From positions 248,001-312,000 of the forward strand of contig NZ_AP024235.1 of the NCBI RefSeq assembly GCF_016756315.1: 64,000 nucleotides of DNA. Reading direction: 5' to 3'. The notes under the pieces were generated by a model. That model had not been told where the DNA came from and ran no database searches. It worked only from the letters and a program-made list of their open reading frames with translations. Positions 41,372 through 50,662 of the stretch are shown one piece after another. Source of the stretch: Alteromonas sp. KC3. Its GTDB lineage: Bacteria; Pseudomonadota; Gammaproteobacteria; Enterobacterales; Alteromonadaceae. The first letter of the stretch is position 1, and each line of letters begins with the position of its first letter. A program made the translations under genes and the position numbers.

Positions 41372-43018
41372 CTAATCAGATGTCTTGGCATTAGCGACAG
41401 GGAAAATAATAACAAATTCCACGCCCTTGCCTTCTTCACTGGTGATAGAGATAGACCCATTTAAAGCCTGTGTCACCAAGTTGTATACCAAATGCATTCC
41501 TAAACCTGAGCCACCTTGTCCACGCTTAGTGGTGACAAAGGGGTCAAATATCCGCTTGCGAATTTCCGGTGAAATACCTTTTCCGTTATCGGTATAAACT
41601 AGTTTTAATTTATTACTGCTAACCATTTCGGCGCGAATATCTATCGCACCTTCTTCTATGTTTTCAAAACCGTGAATAACCGAATTCATAATAAGGTTAA
41701 TCAGGATCTGATTTATCGGGCCAGCCTTCGTTTCAACGCTAAGGGTAGGGTCGCAATCGACGTTGATGTTGTGTTTTAATTTTTTTAGTCGAGGCTGTAA
41801 TGACAATAGTATCTCATTAACTAGCTGTGCAACGCAAAAACTTCGACTCGACTCCGAGGTTTGATCTACCGCTACTTGCTTAAAGCTAGATATTAATTCG
41901 GCTGCGCGGTTTAAGTTTCGATAAATAATATTGAGATTTTCGTTACTCTCATCTAAAAAGCGCTTCATCGCGCTGGCTTTCAGCGTTTTATTTTCAAAGT
42001 CTTTTTGAATAACAGCCAAGCGGTCGAGCATCATAGTCGATGCAGTAACACCCAAACCAATCGGTGTATTTACCTCGTGGGCAACACCTGCCACCATGTC
42101 ACCAAGCGACGCCATTTTCTCGTTTTGTACAATTTGGCGTTGGAATTGATGCAGTTTTTCTAGAGTCTGAATGAGCTCTTGGTTCGCGTCTTTCAGTGCC
42201 GTAGTTCTATGGTTTACCATATCTTCCAAGCTCGCATTGAGCTTTCTATGCTGCTCTTCGGCTTGCCGCTGCTTTTGCATATATTCTTGCATTCGCAGTA
42301 GCATGACATTGACAGCATCGGCGAGTATGTCGAGCTCGTGAATGGCTGAGCCTTCTGCCCTTGCTGAGTAATCTCTCTGGCGTGAAGTGCGTTGAAGAAA
42401 ACTGGCAATCTCTTCAACTGGCCCCGTTACCACGCGCTGCATACGCACCGCTGAATAGAAGCTTACTCCAAGAAGAACCAATGCCACTATCAGGTTTAAC
42501 CATATTGACTTGCCAACCAGCTGATTAAAATTGTCTGACGATACTCGTAAGTAAACCCACCCTAATTGGATATTGGTCTCTTCGTCGAATACTTTGGTAC
42601 TAAGCTCTAGGTAATGGCCAGAGTCTGCCAAGCTAGGGTTTAAAAATAGCGCAGGTAGCTGGTTTTCCTTGCCGCCTAGTAATAACTGACCTTCGCGGTT
42701 GTAAGAAGAAAAAATTTCTGGCGCAGCGCCCGAATTGTCGACGCGATAAACATGTGCATTCAATACGTGTTCGGTCGCGCTGAGATTTTTAAGGGCAAGT
42801 TCTATACGTTCTGGGGTTTCATCATATAAGTAGCTGGCCGAACTGCGTGCAACAAGTTTGGCTAGCATGATAGCGTTAGATTCTAACTCATGACGGTATG
42901 TTTTGATTTGGGTATAGATAGACAAGCCAGAAAGCACGGTAAGCGAGAACGCGGCGATCGACATTACCACCCACAAAAATAGGCTACGAATTGAAAACTT
43001 AACTGCCTTTCCCGTCAT
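41372..43018 (-). CDS. Membrane sensor histidine kinase
   Basis: 548 residues. TM1 at about 13-35, a roughly 130-residue periplasmic domain, TM2 at about 172-192, then HAMP at 195-250. A coiled coil (EEQHRKLNASLEDMVNHRTTALKDANQELIQTLEKLHQF) leads to the HisKA-like NEKMASLGDMVAGVAHEVNTP with His314. HATPase boxes: NQILINLIMNSVIHGF, DNGKGI and GQGGSGLGMHLVYNLV. The GDMVAGVAHEVNTP type H-box belongs to the group of kinases without adjacent regulators. It is encoded 154 bases upstream of arcA on the same strand but is unlike ArcB (no PAS, receiver or HPt). Its signal is unknown. Confidence 0.9.
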   Translation of the reverse strand: MTGKAVKFSIRSLFLWVVMSIAAFSLTVLSGLSIYTQIKTYRHELESNAIMLAKLVARSSASYLYDETPERIELALKNLSATEHVLNAHVYRVDNSGAAPEIFSSYNREGQLLLGGKENQLPALFLNPSLADSGHYLELSTKVFDEETNIQLGWVYLRVSSDNFNQLVGKSIWLNLIVALVLLGVSFYSAVRMQRVVTGPVEEIASFLQRTSRQRDYSARAEGSAIHELDILADAVNVMLLRMQEYMQKQRQAEEQHRKLNASLEDMVNHRTTALKDANQELIQTLEKLHQFQRQIVQNEKMASLGDMVAGVAHEVNTPIGLGVTASTMMLDRLAVIQKDFENKTLKASAMKRFLDESNENLNIIYRNLNRAAELISSFKQVAVDQTSESSRSFCVAQLVNEILLSLQPRLKKLKHNINVDCDPTLSVETKAGPINQILINLIMNSVIHGFENIEEGAIDIRAEMVSSNKLKLVYTDNGKGISPEIRKRIFDPFVTTKRGQGGSGLGMHLVYNLVTQALNGSISITSEEGKGVEFVIIFPVANAKTSD

Positions 43019-43179
43019 ATTTGTTTTGCGTGTTATCCATTCGCATCTTTATTAAATTAATAGTGGCGCATAATTGCGCAAAAAGAAAGATGCGTATAAA
43101 CAATAATTAATGTTTCGGCTTGTCTAAATTAAGTTGATAAACAAGCGCGGATCCTCGCTACCAAAAAGCGCCAGCGTAA

Positions 43180-44598
43180 CTATACGGCCGACTTGTACAA
43201 TGCTTGGTAGCTCTGTGCTGCTGATTCCCAAGTAAATCGGGTATTCATTCCTCGTATTTGCATGGCTCTAAAGGCCGCAGGTTCTTCGTAAAAGGCTAGC
43301 AGGGCACGGCGAATACATGATAACAGTGCACAAGGTGTAGGGTCATCAAACACAAAACCCGTACCATCGGTATGTGAGTGATCAATAACCGTATCTTTGA
43401 GGCCACCTACTGAACGTACAATAGGAACCGTGCCGTAGGCCAAACTGTACATTTGATTTAGTCCGCAAGGCTCAAATTGTGAAGGCATTAAGAAAAAGTC
43501 AGCGCCCGCTTCAACTAAATGCGCGTGTTCTGAACTAAAGCCATTAATAAAGGCAAACTGAGTAGGATGTTGTTGTGCAAATTCACCTAAATCCATACAC
43601 ACTTTAGGGTCGCCTGTACCGACAATAACCATTTGTAAGTTGTGTTTCACCAACTCATCTAAAATAGGCAGGATATAACCAAAGCCCTTTTGTTCAGTAA
43701 GTCGACAAACCATGCCAATAAGCGGCACTGAGGGTTGCTGTGGTAAGTTAGACTTTTCTTGAAGCACGCGCTTACAGGTTGATTTTGGGTGCAAATTTTC
43801 AGCGCTGTAGTGCTCAGGTAAGTATTTGTCCGTTTGCGGGTTCCACTGCGTATAGTCACAGCCGTTCAAGATGCCACTTAAGTCATTCGTGCGACTGACT
43901 AATCGTTCATGTAAGCCGTGGCTACCCAAATCGGTCAATAGTTCTCTCGCATAGTTAGGGCTTACTGTTGTCACCTTACTCGCAAATTCAATCCCACTTT
44001 GTAGCATATTGATATAGCCGCCATGCACCTGAGCAAGAATATTCGGGTGATGACGCAAGAAGGGGATCTCGTCTAGTCTGTGAACCCCTTGAAATGCAGC
44101 GTTGTGAATTGTAAAGACCGTTTTAGTGTTAGCGTAAAAACCAGATTTATCATGCGCTAACAAGAAAGGCAGCATTGCCGTATGCCAATCGTGGCAATGG
44201 ATAATATCCGGCTTTTTATCAATCGCTTGTAATGTTTGTAATACCGCGCCACTGAAAAAGCTAAAGCGTTCACCATTGTCATCATAGGCATCGTAGGCAT
44301 TTGAGTACAAGCCATCTCGCATAAAGTGCTCTGGTGAATCTACAAAGTACACAGGGATGTCGTGCCATTGCATGTAGCGAATATCAAACTGATAAACCTG
44401 ACCTTCGGTAAACAGTGTTTGTTTCTCAGTCACACACGCAAGGTCAAATTGTTCAGCTAGCACTTTATAATAGGGCATAACAATACTAACGCTTTCGCCC
44501 AATGCGTGAAGTGCCAAAGGAAGTGCCTTGCCTACATCAGCAAGGCCACCTGTTTTAACTAACTCTTCTACTTCTGAAATCGCAAATACAATATTCAC
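43180..44598 (-). CDS. glgA: Glycogen synthase (ADP-glucose type)
   Basis: 472 residues, GT5 family. The N-terminal ADP-glucose-binding motif is VKTGGLADVGKALPLAL (KTGGL). The second Rossmann domain has IGMVCRLTEQKGFGYILPIL, FFLMPSQFEPCGLNQMYSLAYGTVPIVRSVGGLKDTV with the catalytic E-x7-E region. It extends alpha-1,4-glucan chains from ADP-glucose for glycogen storage. The other glg genes are not adjacent here. Confidence 0.96.
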   Translation of the reverse strand: MNIVFAISEVEELVKTGGLADVGKALPLALHALGESVSIVMPYYKVLAEQFDLACVTEKQTLFTEGQVYQFDIRYMQWHDIPVYFVDSPEHFMRDGLYSNAYDAYDDNGERFSFFSGAVLQTLQAIDKKPDIIHCHDWHTAMLPFLLAHDKSGFYANTKTVFTIHNAAFQGVHRLDEIPFLRHHPNILAQVHGGYINMLQSGIEFASKVTTVSPNYARELLTDLGSHGLHERLVSRTNDLSGILNGCDYTQWNPQTDKYLPEHYSAENLHPKSTCKRVLQEKSNLPQQPSVPLIGMVCRLTEQKGFGYILPILDELVKHNLQMVIVGTGDPKVCMDLGEFAQQHPTQFAFINGFSSEHAHLVEAGADFFLMPSQFEPCGLNQMYSLAYGTVPIVRSVGGLKDTVIDHSHTDGTGFVFDDPTPCALLSCIRRALLAFYEEPAAFRAMQIRGMNTRFTWESAAQSYQALYKSAV

Positions 44599-44735
44599 AG
44601 GTAATCCCCTTAGTGCAATAAGTGCAGAGCACTAGCAAAACCGTGTTAAATCAATCGAAAAGATGCTGGGACGCCACACAAGTGAAGCAAAAATGGTGGC
44701 GCAATCGCTGTATGCAGATAAGCTAAATTAGCACA

Positions 44736-44763
44736 AGCATAACCGTTTTTTAACGGCTATGCT
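44736..44763 (-). terminator. Long hairpin overlapping the rsmC stop codon
   Basis: Twelve-base arms AGCATAACCGTT / AACGGCTATGCT (one G-T wobble) with a short T/A loop. There is no T-run on the minus strand after it, so it may stabilise the mRNA end rather than terminate. Confidence 0.4.
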
Positions 44764-45836
44764 GCTTGATATACAGAAAATTGTGAGGTTTGTGCCGTGG
44801 TATAAACAGTTTGAAAGTGCTCAGACAATAACCCTGGGTAAGGTAAAAAACGATTAGCGACCATTTGTAATGTGCCTTGTGATGACAAAATTGCTTTAGC
44901 ATCCGCGATAAAACGCTTTGTAATAGTGTAATCTGTCTTAATACCCGTATGGAATGGTGGGTTGGTTACAATGTGTTGTACTTTCTGAGTAAACCCATGC
45001 AGCCCATCAGCACCATACAAGGTTGCTGCTAATCCGTTTTCTTTGAGCGTTAGCGCGCTGCAGTATATAGCAAGGGCACTGACATCGGTTAAATGCAGTT
45101 TCAGGTGAGGATATTTCAACATTAAGTAGCTTGCTATTACGCCAGCACCACACGCAAAGTCTAATACATTCCCACTTAGACTATGCGCTAACTTCTCTAG
45201 CAACAACTCGGTACCTGCATCCAACTCTTTGTAGCTAAATACGCCTGGCATCGCGGCCACTTCCCAGTTGGTACCTTCAACGTGATAGTCATTGAAACTG
45301 GTCCAGTCTTTTGGATCAAAAGCTAAATGCGCTTGCTCAACAATAAGTGTGATAAGACTACAATGACGCGCCGAGTCTACTTTCTGAGTCGCCCCGTATT
45401 GCTGCATTAATTTGGCTGCACTCTTAATTCCACCCTTATTTTCACCTACAACATGGATACGCCCATTTTGGCCAACCATTCCTGCAGCCATTCGCAACAA
45501 CATTTGAAAGTGAGTTTTTGCTTTGGGTAAGAAAAGCATGACATCGGTGTGGGAATTTTCTTGTTTTACAAAAGGCGTAAAAATATGAGTGTGACTGCCA
45601 ACTTTCTGCACTACCTCAAAACCGTCTTCGGCAATATCTCTGCTGTCGAATGACACCGAAGGAATAACTCTTACGCATTCCGAGAATATATCAAAATATT
45701 GATGAATAACGGTTACCGTTTTCGACTTCAATCCATCTAGAAAATAAGCATCTGACGGGTTGATAAAGGCCCACTGACCTTCGTCAAACAAAGTGATATT
45801 ACGCTCGAGTAGCTGGCTTTGAGGAGATAGAATCAT
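44757..45836 (-). CDS. rsmC: 16S rRNA (guanine-1207-N2)-methyltransferase RsmC
   Basis: 359 residues with the two-domain arrangement of RsmC: a degenerate N-terminal methyltransferase-like half and a catalytic C-terminal half. The latter has VLDFACGAGVIASYLMLKYP (SAM site) and IVTNPPFHTGIKTDY (NPPF amino-methyltransferase motif). It methylates G1207 in helix 34 of 16S rRNA in the 30S subunit. Its first base coincides with the last base of trmB, so the two are probably cotranscribed. The start GENSTTG region was not needed for this call. Confidence 0.92.
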   Translation of the reverse strand: MILSPQSQLLERNITLFDEGQWAFINPSDAYFLDGLKSKTVTVIHQYFDIFSECVRVIPSVSFDSRDIAEDGFEVVQKVGSHTHIFTPFVKQENSHTDVMLFLPKAKTHFQMLLRMAAGMVGQNGRIHVVGENKGGIKSAAKLMQQYGATQKVDSARHCSLITLIVEQAHLAFDPKDWTSFNDYHVEGTNWEVAAMPGVFSYKELDAGTELLLEKLAHSLSGNVLDFACGAGVIASYLMLKYPHLKLHLTDVSALAIYCSALTLKENGLAATLYGADGLHGFTQKVQHIVTNPPFHTGIKTDYTITKRFIADAKAILSSQGTLQMVANRFLPYPGLLSEHFQTVYTTAQTSQFSVYQAA

Positions 45837-46600
45837 TACTTAGTGCGCTCGTAAATTAGATCCCATACACCGTGCCCGAGCTTTTGACCACGCGTTTCGA
45901 ATTTAGTGATAGGGCGGTACTCAGGTCGCGGAACATAATCGCCTTCTTCAGCAGTATTGGTGTAGCCAGGTGCGTTGTTCATAACTTCGGCCATGTGTTC
46001 AGCGTACGCTTCCCAATCAGTGGCCATGTGAAAACAGCCGCCAATAGCAAGCTTGGTGCGAACAAGTTCAGCAAATTCAGATTGCACTATACGGCGCTTG
46101 TGGTGGCGTTTTTTATGCCAAGGGTCTGGAAAAAAGAGCTGTAAGCGAGACAAGCTACCATCTGGGATCATGTTCTTAAGCACTTCTACAGCATCGTGCT
46201 CCATCACACGCAAGTTTTCCACGCCTTGATCACCTGCGTCAGATAAACACGCACCAACACCTGGGCGATGAACTTCAATACCGATAAAATCTTTATCCGG
46301 TGAAGCGGCTGCCATTTCCACTAATGACTTGCCCATTCCAAAGCCAATTTCAACAACGACAGGTGCAGTGCGACCAAACACATCAGACAAAGATAAAGGC
46401 GCGTCAGCATAGTCGATACCCATCGTTGGCCAATAGTCAGCCAGCGCTTTTTCTTGTCCTTTAGTAAGTCGGCCTTCACGCTTTACATAGCTTTTTACCT
46501 TACTTACATATACACCGGCGGCTTCTGCTTCCGCCTGACTTTTGAATTGCCTCATTTGCAATGCCTTTCTTACCAAATTTTCTGGTGGCGCATTATCCAC
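45836..46600 (-). CDS. trmB: tRNA (guanine-46-N7)-methyltransferase TrmB
   Basis: 254 residues. SAM-binding [39 protein letters not shown] and the substrate motif [19 protein letters not shown] are diagnostic of TrmB. It makes m7G at position 46 in the variable loop of several tRNAs. It forms a methyltransferase pair with rsmC, with a one-base overlap between stop and start. Confidence 0.96.
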   Translation of the reverse strand: MDNAPPENLVRKALQMRQFKSQAEAEAAGVYVSKVKSYVKREGRLTKGQEKALADYWPTMGIDYADAPLSLSDVFGRTAPVVVEIGFGMGKSLVEMAAASPDKDFIGIEVHRPGVGACLSDAGDQGVENLRVMEHDAVEVLKNMIPDGSLSRLQLFFPDPWHKKRHHKRRIVQSEFAELVRTKLAIGGCFHMATDWEAYAEHMAEVMNNAPGYTNTAEEGDYVPRPEYRPITKFETRGQKLGHGVWDLIYERTK

Positions 46601-46646
46601 TTACCCGCAGCTTATGCAACGGCATAATGGTAAAAATGCTGTATTT

Positions 46647-47351
46647 TTAATCGCTAATTTGCTTTGCAATAATAGCGGCTAACGCTTCAGTTTGCTCAAG
46701 GGGTATCATATGACCTGTATTTTCAAGCAGATGTAATGATGACCCAGAGATTTGTTGGCAAACGCGCGCAATGGCTTCAGCAGGCGCGATATTGTCTTGC
46801 TGGGCAGTGATAAATGCCAAAGGTGCATTAATCTTAGCGAGAATTTCAGTCGTACTCTCTCTAGGTGTAGTGGCATTTGTATGGTTGAGTAAGGTTGTTT
46901 TTCCCAAATCTTGGGCCATAGACTTTACAACACCCGCAACATTTTCATCATCAATACGTGACGGATGAATAAAGCGCGCAAGATAAGCATCGTTGTCGGT
47001 CTTAAACTGCCCTTTTTTAAGCATAGCGGTAAGTTGTTGGCGTTTGGCTATTTCTTCTTTGGATAGCCCGTTGGGGTTATAACCAATCAGCGTAAGAGAG
47101 GCGACCGATTCTGGGCGTTGTTGAGCAATGAGCGCTGCAATATAGCCACCCATGGAATACCCTATAAGGTGAACCTTTTCGCCTTCTAGTATTCTGTCTT
47201 TGCTTAAGGCTAGCATGTCGTCTTTTGATGCTGCCCACTGAAGAGGAACATATCGACGTTGGTGAGCAGGCAGAGCATGCCACAATGGCATAAATATGCG
47301 TTCATCGCACAAGGTGCCAGGAAAATACAAAACGGGCTTTGATACCGACAC
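46647..47351 (-). CDS. Alpha/beta hydrolase (MenH/BioH-like small hydrolase)
   Basis: 234 residues, no signal peptide. The nucleophile elbow HLIGYSMGGYIAALIAQ (Gly-X-Ser-X-Gly), the oxyanion strand VLYFPGTLCDERIF, the acid candidate AFITAQQDNIAPAEA and the histidine in LLENTGHMIPLEQ give a full triad. The short length and the NTGHMIPLEQ ending suit the MenH/BioH-like esterase group. The substrate is unknown. It is divergent from mutY across 110 bases. Confidence 0.85.
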   Translation of the reverse strand: MSVSKPVLYFPGTLCDERIFMPLWHALPAHQRRYVPLQWAASKDDMLALSKDRILEGEKVHLIGYSMGGYIAALIAQQRPESVASLTLIGYNPNGLSKEEIAKRQQLTAMLKKGQFKTDNDAYLARFIHPSRIDDENVAGVVKSMAQDLGKTTLLNHTNATTPRESTTEILAKINAPLAFITAQQDNIAPAEAIARVCQQISGSSLHLLENTGHMIPLEQTEALAAIIAKQISD

Positions 47352-47461
47352 GCCGGCTCCTTAACAAAATAGTATTCGCGTACATGCTACCATAGCGCGT
47401 TTTTTTATAAATCACTGAGTAGATAAATAGGTAATGGCAGTGTCCATTACTGGTAGTAAAT

Positions 47462-48520
47462 ATGAGTGAACAGACTTCTAAATATAGTGGCAGTTTTGCC
47501 CAGCGTGTTCTCACTTGGTTCGATGAGCACGGACGCAAGTACTTGCCTTGGCAACAGAATGTCACACCGTACAAGGTGTGGATTTCAGAAATTATGTTGC
47601 AGCAGACCCAAGTGGCAACCGTTATTCCCTATTTCGAACGTTTTATGCAGTCGTTCCCCACCGTATTTGAATTGGCAAATGCATCTCAAGACGACGTGCT
47701 GCACCATTGGACCGGCTTAGGGTATTACGCCCGTGCACGTAACTTACACAAAGCAGCAAAGGTGCTTGTTGACCAGTACAATGGCGAGTTCCCCAAAGAC
47801 ATTGAAAACGTTATTGCTTTACCCGGCATAGGGCGCTCTACCGCGGGCGCAATTTTGTCGTTATCTCGAAATCAACGACATCCTATTTTAGACGGTAACG
47901 TAAAGCGTGTTTTGGCACGGTATTATGCAATTGCCGGTTGGCCTGGACAAAAAACGGTAGAAAATGCGCTGTGGGAAGTCGCTGAAGCAAACACGCCAGA
48001 AACGCGGTGCGCGAACTACACCCAGGTAATGATGGACTTAGGCGCTATGGTGTGCACCCGCAGCAAACCAAAGTGTGACGAGTGTCCATTACAGGCAGAC
48101 TGTATTGCTTATGCGCAAGGCGAACAAACTAGTTATCCGGGTAAAAAGCCTAAAAAAGTACTGCCAGTGAAAGAAACCTTCATGATGGTGGCGCAGTTCA
48201 ATCAACAGGTTTATTTAGAGCAGCGACCGTCGTCTGGTTTGTGGGGTGGGCTATATGGCTTTTTAGAAACCACAACCATCGAGGAAGGAATAAAGGCGTT
48301 ATCGTTACGTGGCATAGAGGTTGCTCAAACGCAGCCGCTAGAACCTTTCAGGCACACTTTTAGCCATTTTCATTTAGATATAACCCCGGTAGTTGCCGTG
48401 GTAAACTCTCCACCAACAAAGCAGGTGGCAGAAATGTCTTCAAAATGGTTTATGCTTAATGAACCTATTGAAGTAGGGCTAGCTGCCCCCACTACCAAAA
48501 TTATTAAACAGCTAGTCTAG
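47462..48520 (+). CDS. mutY: Adenine DNA glycosylase MutY
   Basis: 352 residues. [22 protein letters not shown] carries the catalytic Glu; the helix-hairpin-helix [15 protein letters not shown] is followed by the catalytic Asp in [10 protein letters not shown]. The iron-sulphur ligands are spaced C-x6-C-x2-C-x5-C ([17 protein letters not shown]). The C-terminal NUDIX-like domain recognises 8-oxoguanine. MutY removes adenine mispaired with 8-oxoG. The adjacent yggX, as in E. coli, also serves oxidative-damage defence. Confidence 0.97.
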   Translation: MSEQTSKYSGSFAQRVLTWFDEHGRKYLPWQQNVTPYKVWISEIMLQQTQVATVIPYFERFMQSFPTVFELANASQDDVLHHWTGLGYYARARNLHKAAKVLVDQYNGEFPKDIENVIALPGIGRSTAGAILSLSRNQRHPILDGNVKRVLARYYAIAGWPGQKTVENALWEVAEANTPETRCANYTQVMMDLGAMVCTRSKPKCDECPLQADCIAYAQGEQTSYPGKKPKKVLPVKETFMMVAQFNQQVYLEQRPSSGLWGGLYGFLETTTIEEGIKALSLRGIEVAQTQPLEPFRHTFSHFHLDITPVVAVVNSPPTKQVAEMSSKWFMLNEPIEVGLAAPTTKIIKQLV

Positions 48521-48550
48521 CTACAACCGATATAAGAACCTCAAGGATAA

Positions 48551-48824
<274 letters not shown>

Positions 48825-48826
<2 letters not shown>

Positions 48827-48850
48827 GCAAAAAAGCATATTTTGCTTAAA
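48825..48850 (+). terminator. Weak terminator-like hairpin after yggX
   Basis: Arms AAGCAAAA / TTTTGCTT with a short loop, starting at the yggX stop. The stem is A/T-rich and the T-run lies inside it, so efficiency is doubtful. Confidence 0.35.
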
Positions 48851-48976
48851 CAATGCGCAAACAGTAATAAAACCGAAAAAAAAGCGAGAAAAACGGTTGA
48901 CTTGTTAGAGGGAAAACCGTTTAATACGCACCCACAGCAGGACAGGTACTAAACACCTAGAACGCTAACCAGTTTC

Positions 48977-49052
48977 GCCCAGATAGCTCAGTTGGTAGAG
49001 CAGCGGATTGAAAATCCGCGTGTCGGTGGTTCGATCCCGCCTCTGGGCACCA
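48977..49052 (+). tRNA. tRNA-Phe (GAA)
   Basis: 76 bases including an encoded CCA. The acceptor stem GCCCAGA / TCTGGGC is perfect, the D-loop is AGCTCAGTTGGTAGAGC, the anticodon arm GGATTGAAAATCC gives anticodon GAA, and the T-arm TCGGTGGTTCGATCCCGCC contains the TTCGATC loop. A good terminator follows. Confidence 0.97.
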
Positions 49053-49060
49053 TTCTTAGA

Positions 49061-49089
49061 AGCCCTTGCAGAAATGCAGGGGCTTTTTT
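49061..49089 (+). terminator. Rho-independent terminator of tRNA-Phe
   Basis: Ten-base stem AGCCCTTGCA / TGCAGGGGCT (one wobble), GAAA tetraloop and seven T, nine bases after the tRNA. Confidence 0.92.
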
Positions 49090-49112
49090 GATCATGCGGT
49101 ATTAAAATCACC

Positions 49113-49162
49113 GACCGTGTCGGTGCCAGTGCCTGGCGCGTTACGATCCCGTCTGGGCACCA
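49113..49162 (+). pseudogene. 3' remnant of a second tRNA, probably tRNA-Phe
   Basis: The bases GTGTCGGTG and, further on, TTACGATCCCG-TCTGGGCACCAT repeat the T-arm and acceptor 3' half of the intact tRNA-Phe about 110 bases upstream, with substitutions and a lost base. The downstream GAAGGCCTTGCGCTTTT echoes the terminator. It looks like a decayed tandem copy that can no longer fold into a tRNA. Confidence 0.65.
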
Positions 49163-49204
49163 TCATTGAAGGCCTTGCGCTTTTAACCACTACATTTCAC
49201 ACAC

Positions 49205-49441
49205 TTAAACATAGCCAAATAAGCATTTAAGCGTCGTGTTCTTTTTTAGCCTTTGGCTAAGAGGATCAGCTTTTTCTAGACAGTGAAGTGATATACCCGA
49301 TGTACGAAACTGTTTTCCTGTTGGTAGGTGCCCCTTGAACGCACTCAGTAATAAGAAAAGGGCGACAAACAAGAGTACAACGAAACCGATTCTGCTGACG
49401 TGATAATAGATAGCGTTTGATAGTTGTATAGGCATTTTCAT
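49205..49441 (-). CDS. Possible small membrane protein
   Basis: 78 codons with one strongly hydrophobic segment (IGFVVLLFVALFLLLSAF) near the N-terminus and a basic, cysteine-containing tail. The ribosome site is weak. It lies alone in the stretch between the tRNA gene and the next gene, and no family is recognised. It may be a real small protein or chance. Confidence 0.3.
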   Translation of the reverse strand: MKMPIQLSNAIYYHVSRIGFVVLLFVALFLLLSAFKGHLPTGKQFRTSGISLHCLEKADPLSQRLKKNTTLKCLFGYV

Positions 49442-49684
49442 GTTGGCACCATTTCAAGTTATCTGTGGTTACATTAACGACGAAAAAACGAGGTGGTATA
49501 CCTGCTCGTTACTTGAAGCAAAGACTAAGAGTCCTTGGTATTTAATACCTGTAGAAAAGATGAAAATTACTGGAAAAAAGCTGAAGTTTTTATGAAGAAT
49601 TAGCGGTGAAGCCTTAACATTGAGATGCAAGAGCGCAAACGTTCTACTACTATTTTACCTACCTAATATCTCTCAACCTTATTT

Positions 49685-50329
49685 ATGCGATTAGCCTGCT
49701 TACCTACTATCATTGTTGCGCTGTTATTGCTGCCTATTGCGAGTTGGGCAAAAACAATTGACGTGCTTGCTATTGAGTATCCGCCATTTACAACTTCTGA
49801 AGAGCCAAGTAACGGTATCGCTTTTGAACTGTTGCGAAAAGCTGCCCTTAGTGACGACATAACATGGCGACCTGTGTATGCACCTCCTGGGAGAGCAGCG
49901 GCAATAATTCGTTCTGGTGATTGGTGTGCAAGTTTTTATCCTGCCGATGAAAGTATCAAATCGCAGTCGATTGTCTTGTCCAAAAGCGAAGTGAGCGTTG
50001 GATTGGTGCGCCTAGCTAAAGAAAGTACATTTGTATGGCAATCACTCGATGAACTCACTGGTAAAAGTGTAGCCTTGCTGCGCACAAAAGAAGATTCTGC
50101 GTTTGCACAACAATTTACCGACGCAGACTTACGTGTAGTGTTTGTTGAAGACATCGACACCGGTATGCGTCTTGTCAAAAGTCGTCGTGTAGATTATGCC
50201 TTAAGTGATAATTTGTCCTTTGCTCAGCAAAATGATGATGCGCTACAATTTTCAAAAAGTGCGCTGGTTGTTACACCTGTCACGCTTTATCTTAATCCTG
50301 CCTGTAACATTATGGATCTTTTTCACTAG
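49685..50329 (+). CDS. Periplasmic solute-binding-like protein (family 3), short C-terminus
   Basis: 214 residues. A signal peptide (LACLPTIIVALLLLPIASWA) is followed by an SBP family 3 opening (IDVLAIEYPPFTTSEEPSNGIAFELLRKA) and the hinge lobe (DELTGKSVALLRTKEDSAFAQQF, DTGMRLVKSRRVDYALSD). The normal family continues past TLYLNPAC with a helix of 20-40 residues. Here it ends at NIMDLFH, so the C-terminal helix is short or lost. It precedes the chemotaxis cluster by 333 bases; a link as a ligand-presenting protein is speculative. No transporter partner is near. Confidence 0.7.
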   Translation: MRLACLPTIIVALLLLPIASWAKTIDVLAIEYPPFTTSEEPSNGIAFELLRKAALSDDITWRPVYAPPGRAAAIIRSGDWCASFYPADESIKSQSIVLSKSEVSVGLVRLAKESTFVWQSLDELTGKSVALLRTKEDSAFAQQFTDADLRVVFVEDIDTGMRLVKSRRVDYALSDNLSFAQQNDDALQFSKSALVVTPVTLYLNPACNIMDLFH

Positions 50330-50662
50330 CTCCTCTTATAGCGTAAAAGTCATAGCATCAGCGTACCTGCAACTGCTCATTAACTTGTAATGAACGGCAA
50401 TCAAAAACAGCCAAATAGCTGCTATGTCATCGAATTTGCAAAAAAAGTCGGTGCATTCTTGTCAACTTTTGAAAATGAGTACTACGCTTAAATCCATAAA
50501 CGAATTTAGACAAAAGTAGTGCTTATGGTTTTGATGGCGAATGGCGTAACGCTGTCTTCTTAACGCTTTAACAAACAACATCCTAGCAAACAAAAATAGC
50601 ATTGCATTGGTGAATGTGAAGACAAATGTGAAGGACGTGGCGAAAGAAAAGAGGAACGCAAG
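50330..50662. other. Intergenic stretch before the chemotaxis cluster
   Basis: 333 bases with no convincing gene and no clear sigma-28 (flagellar) promoter. It ends in AGAGGA, which serves as the ribosome site for the TTG start of the MCP gene. Multiple stop codons occur in every plus frame except a short one that is a shadow of the upstream gene. Confidence 0.5.

Noticed and set aside
41372..43018. The sensor kinase as ArcB, partner of the nearby arcA
   Set aside because: It lacks the PAS, receiver and HPt domains of ArcB and has a large periplasmic domain.
50205..50390. Separate small hydrophobic protein overlapping the end of the binding-like gene
   Set aside because: It overlaps a better-supported gene in another frame and has no ribosome site; more likely a shadow.
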